Translations under genes and position numbers: made by a program
The notes under the pieces: model-generated
The model's database searches: none
The model's input: the letters and a program-made list of their open reading frames with translations, nothing else
Told to the model about the DNA's origin: nothing
In this document: piece by piece, positions 34,005-40,276 of the stretch
Numbering within the stretch: the first letter of the stretch is position 1
Layout of the letters: each line of letters begins with the position of its first letter
Source: Clostridia bacterium
GTDB taxonomy: Bacteria > Bacillota > Clostridia > TANB77 > CAG-508
NCBI GenBank assembly: GCA_022790975.1
Contig: JAAVYF010000032.1
Span: 1-40,276 of the forward strand
Length of the DNA stretch: 40,276 nt
Direction: 5' to 3'

Positions 34005-35694
34005 ATGAAAATATTAATGTCTGGAAGAAAATCAAAATATGTTTTAGAAACTTCAAATACAAAAGAGATAAAAGTATGGTCAGTAGCAATATATATAAGG
34101 CTTTCGCAAGAAGATAGTGATAATGGAGAAGAGAAAAGTGAAAGTAACAGTATAACAAGCCAAAAGGCATTATTAAATGAATTCATAGAAGAACATAATG
34201 ATTTAATTATATATGATACTTATGTTGATGATGGGTATACAGGAACAGATTTTAATAGACCTGGATTTCAAAGATTACTAGAAGATATGAGAACTGGAAA
34301 TATAAATTGTGTTTTAGTAAAAGATTTGTCAAGACTTGGTAGAAACTATATAGAGGTAGGAAATTATATAGAGCAAATATTTCCATTATTTAATATAAGA
34401 TTTATTGCAATAAATGATAGTGTAGATAGCTTTAAAAACCCCACAAGTGCAAATACAATATTAGTACCATTTAAAAATTTAATTAATGATGAATATTGCA
34501 GAGATACATCAATAAAAATAAAATCAGCATTAAATGGAAGAAAGAAAAAGCGGAGAATTCGTAGGGGCATTTGCATCTTATGGATATATAAAAAGTCCAG
34601 ATGACAGTCATAAGTTAATTATTGATAAAGAAGCAGCCGAAGTTGTAACAAAAATTTTTGAATGGAAAGTATATGAAGGATTAGGAAATATAAGTATATG
34701 TCATAGGTTAAATGATATGGGAATTTTAAATCCAACTGGATATAAAAAGAAAAAATTAAATCAGAATTACAATAATGCTATGATAATACAAGAAGATTAT
34801 TCTTGGTGTCCATCAACTATTAGAAATATATTAAAAAATGATATTTATATAGGAAATATTACACAAGGAAAAAGGAGAGTAAAGAGTTATAAAGTTCATA
34901 AATTAGAACAGGTACCAGAAAGTGAATGGATTACAGTAGAAAATATGCATGATTCAATTATAGATAAAGAACTATTTGAAAAGGCACAAGCTTTAAGAAA
35001 AGTAGATACTAGAGTACAAAATAGTGGGAAGTTAAGCATATGGGCTGGAATTTTAAAATGTGCAGATTGTGGGCATGCAATGCATAAAAAATATTGTAGA
35101 AACGCAAAAGGTAGGGTATATGAATATTATATATGTGGGACATATAGAAAAAAATCAAATAAGTTATGTACAAAACATACTTTAAAAGTTGAAGAACTAG
35201 AAGAGGTAGTTTTAGAAACTATCAAATTGCATTTAGAATTTCTTATTGATACAGAAAAATTGCTAGAGCAAATTAATAAATCTAATAATAAAAAATTAGT
35301 AAATGAAAATATGAAAAATATAAAGAATATTAAAGAAAAAGAAATTGAAAAATTAAGTAACTTAAAAAAAGGATTGTATGAAGATTGGAAGAATGAGTAT
35401 ATAACAAAAGAAGAATATCTAGAATATAAGAAAAAATATGAAAATGATATAAAAAAAATAAAAGAAGTTATTGTAAATTTAGAAAAGCAAAAAAATGATA
35501 TAAATAAAGTAGAGAAAAAGAATAATTTGTGGTTGGAAAATTTTAAAAAAGAAAAAAATATAATTAATTTAGATAGAGATGTAATAGCGGAAATAATAGA
35601 TTACATAGAAATTCATGAAAATAAAAAAATTACAATACATTTTAAATTTATGAATGAATTTGATAAAAGTTTAGAGATAGAAAATAAATATTAA
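34005..35694 (+). CDS. Large serine recombinase, one CGG frameshift
   Basis: A 562-residue protein when read through one +1 shift at 34551. The resolvase domain has AIYIRLSQED with the nucleophilic serine, GYTGTDFNRPGFQRLLEDM and VKDLSRLGRNYIEVG. Next are the recombinase domain (GEFVGAFASYGYIKSPDD), a zinc ribbon (CADCGHAMHKKYC...YYICGTY...CTKH) and a long lysine-rich coiled coil, as in TP901/TndX-type integrases. It integrates and excises the element by double-strand exchange. The zero frame leaves only the catalytic domain. An alternative ATG is at 34020. It carries the same recoding signal as host genes. Confidence 0.9.
34551..34553 (+). other. CGG recoding site 10 (serine recombinase)
   Basis: AAA AAG CGG AGA in the zero frame runs out of the family sequence and stops 17 codons on. 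Skipping the C gives AAG GGA GAA TTC GTA GGG GCA TTT, the conserved GEFVGAFASYGY segment. Confidence 0.92.
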
Positions 35695-35874
35695 ATATAT
35701 AATTATATAATGTTAGATGTTATAATATATAATTTTTTATATATTACAAAATACTAGATAAATTACGAAAACACGATTTTTGTTAATTATAGTTAAATGT
35801 AAGAAATAAAAAATTAAATGATATAGCATCTTTTATAATATTCTAAAAATTTACAAATTTAAAATTTTTTGATA

Positions 35875-35903
35875 TTGACTTTTTTGTGTATGATTAGTAT
35901 ATT
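35875..35903 (+). promoter_or_regulatory. Promoter of the MoxR operon
   Basis: TTGACT (35875-35880), 17-bp spacer, TATATT (35898-35903). A TTTGTTA/TAACAAA stem (35927-35947) lies in the leader and touches the AAAGGA site. Confidence 0.72.
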
Positions 35904-35958
35904 AAAATTATAAAAAAATGAAAGGTTTTGTTAGAAATTTTAACAAAGGATATTAATT

Positions 35959-36951
35959 ATGGAAACAGAAGAAAAAAATATATCAAATGAGGAAATTTCA
36001 AAATGTAATGAAATAATCCGAAGATTATGGGAATATTATGGAGAGAGAATTGTTGGTCAAAAAAGTTTAGGAATATCACTTTTAGTTTCTTTAATATCAA
36101 ATGGTCATATATTGTTAGAATCAGTACCAGGATTAGCTAAGACTACGGCAGCTAGAGTAATAACTGATGCAGTAGCAGGGAAATTTTCAAGAATACAATG
36201 TACGCCAGATTTATTACCAAGTGATATTATAGGAACTCAAATTTTTAATCAAATTAATAATAGTTTTGAAACAAAATTGGGACCAGTATGTGCAAATTTT
36301 GTATTATTAGATGAAATTAATAGATCAAGTTCAAAAACTCAAAGTGCTATGCTAGAATGTATGCAAGAAAGGCAAATTACTATTGGAGGAAGGATATATA
36401 GGCTACCAGAAATATTTATGGTAATTGCAACTCAAAATCCAATTGAACAAGAAGGAACATATTTGCTTGCGGAAGCACAATTAGACAGATTTTTATTAAA
36501 AGAAAAACTTGACTATCCTACAATTGAAGAAGAAATTGAAATATTAAATAGAGTTGAAAAAAATATTTTTTCAGATTGTAAGGCTATTTTAACATTAAAG
36601 GATTTAGTTTTTTTACAAAATATAAGTAAAAAAGTATATGTAGATGATGCAGTTAAAAAATATATTATTAATATAATTAATGCTACTAGAAATATAGATA
36701 AAATACTTTCAAAAGAATTATCACAGTATGTAAATATGGGTTCGAGCACTAGGGGAGCCATTGCTTTTATGGAATGTTCAAAAGCTCTTGCTTTAATAAG
36801 AGGAAGAACTTATGTTACTCCAGATGATATAAAAACGTTAAAATATAGTGTATTAAGACATAGAATAGAACTTAATTTTTCTGCTGTTGCAGATGGTATA
36901 ACAGTAGAAAGTATAATAGATAAAATAATAGGAGAAATTGAAACGCCATGA
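35959..36951 (+). CDS. MoxR family AAA+ ATPase
   Basis: A 330-residue ATPase. Walker A is SVPGLAKTT (55-63), in which the first glycine of the usual GVPG is serine. Walker B is LLDEINR (116-122), and sensor 1 lies in VIATQNPIEQEG. The lid domain has the arginine-rich STRGAIAFMECSKALALIRGR. MoxR proteins act with vWA proteins as chaperones for metal-cofactor or envelope complexes. The gene begins an operon MoxR-DUF58-DUF4381-vWA-vWA, with an ATGA overlap to the next gene. AACAAAGGA precedes the ATG. Confidence 0.92.
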   Translation: METEEKNISNEEISKCNEIIRRLWEYYGERIVGQKSLGISLLVSLISNGHILLESVPGLAKTTAARVITDAVAGKFSRIQCTPDLLPSDIIGTQIFNQINNSFETKLGPVCANFVLLDEINRSSSKTQSAMLECMQERQITIGGRIYRLPEIFMVIATQNPIEQEGTYLLAEAQLDRFLLKEKLDYPTIEEEIEILNRVEKNIFSDCKAILTLKDLVFLQNISKKVYVDDAVKKYIINIINATRNIDKILSKELSQYVNMGSSTRGAIAFMECSKALALIRGRTYVTPDDIKTLKYSVLRHRIELNFSAVADGITVESIIDKIIGEIETP

Positions 36952-37823
36952 TAATGAATTATATAACTAAAATTAAAGCTAATATAAGTATATTTTCTAG
37001 TAAAAAAACTACAAATATTTTAGAAGGAACATATAATTCAATATATAAAGGAAAAAGCTCTAATTTTGAAGACCTTAGAACATATGTATTAGGAGATAAT
37101 GTAAAAGATATTGATTGGAAAGCTTCTGCAAGAAGTAGTACAACCTTAATTAGACAATATATAGCAGAAAAAAAACATAATATAATGTTAGTTTTAGATA
37201 CTGGAAAGAAAATGTTAGCAGATACTCAAAGTGATGAAAATAAGAAAGATGTTGCTTTAATGAGTGCAGGTACAATTGCATATTTAGCAAATAAAAATGG
37301 AGATTATGTTGGAGCTATATATAATAAAGAAAATTCTGTTTCTTATTATCCATTTAAAACTGGAATATATAATATAGAAAAAATATTATCTATTTATGAT
37401 TGTGATGTTCAAAAAACAAATTATTCTTATTTAGAAAATTCTTTAGAATATATTAGTAAACATATAAAAAAAAGAATGATAATATTTATAATTACGGATT
37501 TAGAAGGCATGGACAGAGTACAAGAAAATATTATTAAAAGATTAGCTACTGTACATGATGTTATGTTTATAAATATAAATGATGCTAATATGTTAGGTAA
37601 TAATGTATATGATATTGAAAATAGCATATATATACCTTCACTTATATTGCAAGATAATAAATTACATGAATTAGAGAAAAAAATGAAAGAAGATATGTAT
37701 AATAAGTGTTTAAAAAAATTTGAAAAATACAGAGTTTCCGTACAGACAATTGATTGTAATAAAGAAATTGTAGTAAAAATTATAAATTTATTAGAAAGGC
37801 ATAGATATGCAAGTATCAGTTAA
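36948..37823 (+). CDS. DUF58 domain protein
   Basis: A 291-residue protein. YKGKSSNFEDLRTYVLGDNVKDIDWKASARSSTTLIRQYIAEKK is the diagnostic DUF58 motif (G.D...IDW..sAR...L.vr.f..E). A von Willebrand A-like fold follows, with VLDTGKKM in the metal-site position. It has no N-terminal membrane helices, unlike many DUF58 proteins. It starts at ATG in the 4-base overlap with the MoxR stop. It is probably a partner of the MoxR ATPase. Confidence 0.9.
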   Translation: MIMNYITKIKANISIFSSKKTTNILEGTYNSIYKGKSSNFEDLRTYVLGDNVKDIDWKASARSSTTLIRQYIAEKKHNIMLVLDTGKKMLADTQSDENKKDVALMSAGTIAYLANKNGDYVGAIYNKENSVSYYPFKTGIYNIEKILSIYDCDVQKTNYSYLENSLEYISKHIKKRMIIFIITDLEGMDRVQENIIKRLATVHDVMFININDANMLGNNVYDIENSIYIPSLILQDNKLHELEKKMKEDMYNKCLKKFEKYRVSVQTIDCNKEIVVKIINLLERHRYASIS

Positions 37824-38271
37824 TTTGCAAGAACCATTTTCATATTCAATTTATTATATAATAATTATATTAATAATAATTTTTAGTATTACACTTTATT
37901 TTTTCTTTAGTAAAAAAAAGAAAGAAAATAAACAGATAGTAAAGATAAAAGAGATTAATCAGGATGATAAGAAAATCATAAAAAATAAATACATAGATAA
38001 ATTAAAAGAATTGGAAATAAAATTAGATAAAAATCAGATTAATGTAAGAAAAGCCTATCAAGAACTTAGTAATATTATAAGATATTTTGTATATGAGTTA
38101 ACAAATATAAAAGTTCAAAATTATACATTAAAGGAAATACAAGAAATAAATATGCCTATATTATATGAACTTATAAAGGAATATTATGTACCTGAATTTG
38201 CTAAAAAAAGTTTAGGTGATATAAAATCTTCAATAGAAAAAACTAGGAAGGTAATAGATAAATGGAATTAG
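37807..38271 (+). CDS. DUF4381-like single-pass membrane protein
   Basis: A 154-residue protein with one membrane helix (residues 13-36) and a charged helical cytoplasmic domain containing VRKAYQELSNIIRYFVYELTNIKVQNYTLKEI. Size and position between DUF58 and vWA genes fit DUF4381. It overlaps the upstream gene by 17 bases and the next gene by 10 bases. AGAAAGG precedes the ATG. Confidence 0.7.
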   Translation: MQVSVNLQEPFSYSIYYIIIILIIIFSITLYFFFSKKKKENKQIVKIKEINQDDKKIIKNKYIDKLKELEIKLDKNQINVRKAYQELSNIIRYFVYELTNIKVQNYTLKEIQEINMPILYELIKEYYVPEFAKKSLGDIKSSIEKTRKVIDKWN

Positions 38272-39278
38272 TATATCCAATAGTTATGATTATAGGTTTA
38301 CCAATTATATTAGTGTTGTTATTTATAAACTTTAAAAAGCCAGTTTTATATAGTGATGGAAAAAAAATAGCTAATACTAAGTATGCGCAAGAAATACCAT
38401 ATTATAAAGAAATTATGAAAAAATATAAATTTTTTTCATTTTTAATAAAATTATTAATTATTATAGCCATTTTTATGGCTTTATTGTTATTTGCAAGACC
38501 ATCAAAAGTAGATTATGAAAGTTCTGCAAAATATAATAGAGATATCTTTTTATGTATGGATATTTCTACATCTGTAAATGAATTAAATGAAAAATTAGTA
38601 GAAGAATTAAAAGAAACAGTAAAAAAACTTAAAGGTGAAAGATTTGGAATTTTAATTTTCAATACATCTCCAGTATTACTAGTTCCGCTAACTGACGATT
38701 ATGAATATATTATTGATACATTAGATAATTTAAAAAGAGGCTTAGAAATTGATAATGGAGAAACTTCTATAGTAGACCTTGATGATGACGATTATTATAT
38801 TAGGCATTATATATATGAAGGAACATTAGTAGATAATGAAACTAGAGGTGGCTCTCTTATTGGGGATGGTTTAGCTTCATGTGTTTTTAAATTCCCTAAC
38901 CTTGAAGAAGAAAGAAGTAGAATTATTATATTTTCTACAGATAATGATGTTCAAGGAGAAGAAATTGTTTCATTAAAAGAAGCTGCTGAGTTTGCTAAAG
39001 AAAATAATATAACAGTTTTTGGAATAGGACCAGATATTATTACAGATGATAATAGAGAAGAATTTGAAGAAGTAGCAGAATATACTGGTGGAAGTTATTT
39101 TACTAATGACTCAAAAACTACTGTATCAGAGATTATAAATAATATAGAAAAAAAAGAAAAGAGTTTACTAAAAGGTAAAAAAGAAATAAGAAAAGTAGAC
39201 AAACCACAAATTCCTTTTATAATATTAACAATATCTATATGTGGTCTATTTGTTTTAAATAAAAAGGTGAAGTTATGA
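38262..39278 (+). CDS. vWA domain membrane protein (BatA-like)
   Basis: A 338-residue protein with two N-terminal membrane helices, a von Willebrand A domain with the metal site DISTS (about residues 102-106), and a C-terminal membrane helix. This is the BatA layout. A short acidic insertion (DLDDDDYYI) lies in the middle of the domain. It is probably assembled or activated by the MoxR ATPase. It overlaps its neighbours at both ends. Confidence 0.85.
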   Translation: MELVYPIVMIIGLPIILVLLFINFKKPVLYSDGKKIANTKYAQEIPYYKEIMKKYKFFSFLIKLLIIIAIFMALLLFARPSKVDYESSAKYNRDIFLCMDISTSVNELNEKLVEELKETVKKLKGERFGILIFNTSPVLLVPLTDDYEYIIDTLDNLKRGLEIDNGETSIVDLDDDDYYIRHYIYEGTLVDNETRGGSLIGDGLASCVFKFPNLEEERSRIIIFSTDNDVQGEEIVSLKEAAEFAKENNITVFGIGPDIITDDNREEFEEVAEYTGGSYFTNDSKTTVSEIINNIEKKEKSLLKGKKEIRKVDKPQIPFIILTISICGLFVLNKKVKL

Positions 39279-40228
39279 TATTTTCTCCAATTATACCAAT
39301 ATGGATTATGATAATAGTATGTGTAATATTAATTATTGTGATTTTAAAAAATAAAAGTAATTTAATACGAAGATTAGTAATAATTGCATTATTATTTATA
39401 ATTAATTTAAGAATAATGATTCCATCTTCAAAAGGAGAAGGATTTACAAATAATATTGATGTATTATTTGTAATAGATAATACAATTAGTATGATAGCAG
39501 AAGATTATAACAAAAATAAACCACGATTTGATGGTGTAAAAGAAGATTGTAAATATATAATTGATGAGCTAGCTGGAGCAAAATTTTCTGTAATTACATT
39601 TAACGATACTTCTCAAATATTAATACCATATACAAGAGATGTTAATATGGTTGTAGATACAATAGAAATGATTAAAGTAACAGATTCATATTATGCAAGA
39701 GGTTCAGATATAAATATTGCTTTAGATGATATGAGTAAAATATTAAAATCTTCAAAAGAAGGAAGAACTAGTATAGTTTTTTTTATAAGTGATGGAGAAA
39801 TAACAAATGATAAAAAATTAAAATCATTTTCTAATTTAAAAAAATATATTGATAATGGCGCTGTACTTGGATATGGAACACAAGATGGTGGCTATATGAA
39901 AAATAAAAGTATTTATTATGACGAAGAATTTGATAAAGAATATATTGAAGACAAAACAGATATGTCCGTATATCCGTATCCAAAAGCAGTATCTAAAATT
40001 GATGAAGATAATTTAAAACAAATATCAAATGATATGAAAATAGATTATATTAATATGAGTAAACAGTCTAATATTAAATCTAAAATAAAAGAAATAAAAA
40101 AAGAAATTTTTAATGCTAAAGATATAGAAGATTTGAATAATGGAAGTATAGATATATATTTTATATTTTCATTTGTATTGTTATTGTTACTAATTTTTGA
40201 ATTTATAAACTATAAAAAGAAATTATAA
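39275..40228 (+). CDS. vWA domain membrane protein (BatB-like)
   Basis: A 317-residue protein with two N-terminal helices, a vWA domain whose metal site reads DNTIS (DxTxS instead of DxSxS), the later FISDGE motif, and a C-terminal helix (IYFIFSFVLLLLLIFEF). It pairs with the BatA-like protein encoded just before it, with a 4-base ATGA overlap. Both face the outside of the membrane. Confidence 0.85.
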   Translation: MIFSPIIPIWIMIIVCVILIIVILKNKSNLIRRLVIIALLFIINLRIMIPSSKGEGFTNNIDVLFVIDNTISMIAEDYNKNKPRFDGVKEDCKYIIDELAGAKFSVITFNDTSQILIPYTRDVNMVVDTIEMIKVTDSYYARGSDINIALDDMSKILKSSKEGRTSIVFFISDGEITNDKKLKSFSNLKKYIDNGAVLGYGTQDGGYMKNKSIYYDEEFDKEYIEDKTDMSVYPYPKAVSKIDEDNLKQISNDMKIDYINMSKQSNIKSKIKEIKKEIFNAKDIEDLNNGSIDIYFIFSFVLLLLLIFEFINYKKKL

Positions 40229-40264
40229 TAATTTTAAATTCTTAGGAAGGACTTTATTATAATA

Positions 40265-40276
40265 ATGAAAAAAATA
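40265..40276 (+). CDS. Start of a further operon gene, cut by the window end
   Basis: ATG AAA AAA ATA preceded by TAGGAAGGA at 12 bases. Only four codons are visible. In such operons a TPR (BatC-like) or BatD-like gene commonly follows. Confidence 0.5.

Larger units (their letters stand above)
33617..35700 (+). mobile_element. Left part of a serine-recombinase element inserted in the PBP gene
   Basis: The PBP frame diverges from its family just after 33616. The next genes are a 51-residue recombinase-associated protein and a large serine recombinase on the same strand. The missing 3' end of the PBP gene is not found anywhere to the end of the window, so the right end lies beyond 40276 or has been lost. 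The end given here is only the end of the recombinase gene. Whether the MoxR operon that follows is cargo or host DNA cannot be told. Confidence 0.7.

Noticed and set aside
35919..35957. A 12-codon frame just before the MoxR start, possible leader peptide
   Set aside because: No ribosome binding site before its ATG. The sequence is better explained as the MoxR leader and its AAAGGA.

Overview
The window is very AT-rich DNA (about a quarter G+C by eye) with strong AGGAGG-type ribosome binding sites, sigma-A promoters with 17-bp spacers, frequent TTG starts, a SigH-like sigma factor, a Clostridia-style mraZ-rsmH-ftsL-PBP order and a short archaeal/eukaryotic-type prolyl-tRNA synthetase. This suggests a low-GC Firmicute, most likely an uncultivated gut-type member of the Clostridia. 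The taxon is an inference. All calls are by eye; no searches were run.

The main observation is a recoding pattern. On both strands the arginine codon CGG occurs in frame ten times, in seven genes, and every one is a point where the frame breaks. Skipping the C, so that CGGN is read as a single GGN glycine, restores the conserved downstream protein at nine sites and gives a plausible C-terminal tail at the tenth. CGG is never used as ordinary arginine in the genes I read, while CGA and CGT are (at least 12 and 9 times). Affected genes are a GT-C type glycosyltransferase, smc (twice), mntP, a monofunctional peptidoglycan glycosyltransferase, the ftsL-like gene, the SpoVD/FtsI-type PBP (three times) and a large serine recombinase on a mobile element. 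The bases before CGG do not allow general P-site slippage. This suggests either an unassigned CGG at which tRNA-Gly enters one base downstream, or a true four-base CGGN codon. A systematic sequence error is the main alternative.

Layout. 1-2079: autoregulated GntR/ABC transporter operon. 2080-5856: glycosyltransferase, then HAD phosphatase, NUDIX hydrolase and sugar O-acetyltransferase. 5865-6230: a decaying 36/30 CRISPR array without cas genes, followed by a broken DUF2726 gene, tRNA-Met and a second HAD gene. 8271-12564: glutamate-synthase-type flavoprotein, a small acidic protein divergent from scpB, and proS. 12721-13744: HD-GYP protein (minus strand). 13786-17691: a heptamer repeat and smc. 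17816-25129: M23 peptidase, flavin reductase, CDF transporter, mntP, htpG, a small membrane protein and the glycosyltransferase of the cell wall. 25208-27425: sigH-like factor and two minus-strand membrane-anchored proteins. 27589-33622: mraZ/rsmH/ftsL/PBP cluster with a pilin-like gene inserted and the PBP cut short by a serine-recombinase element (33617 onward). 35875-40276: MoxR-DUF58-DUF4381-vWA-vWA operon running off the end.

Functionally, much of the window concerns the cell envelope and chromosome maintenance: peptidoglycan synthesis and turnover, division, condensin (smc and scpB) and metal export. The CGG sites fall mostly in such core genes, so whatever reads CGG must work efficiently in the cell if the sequence is right.
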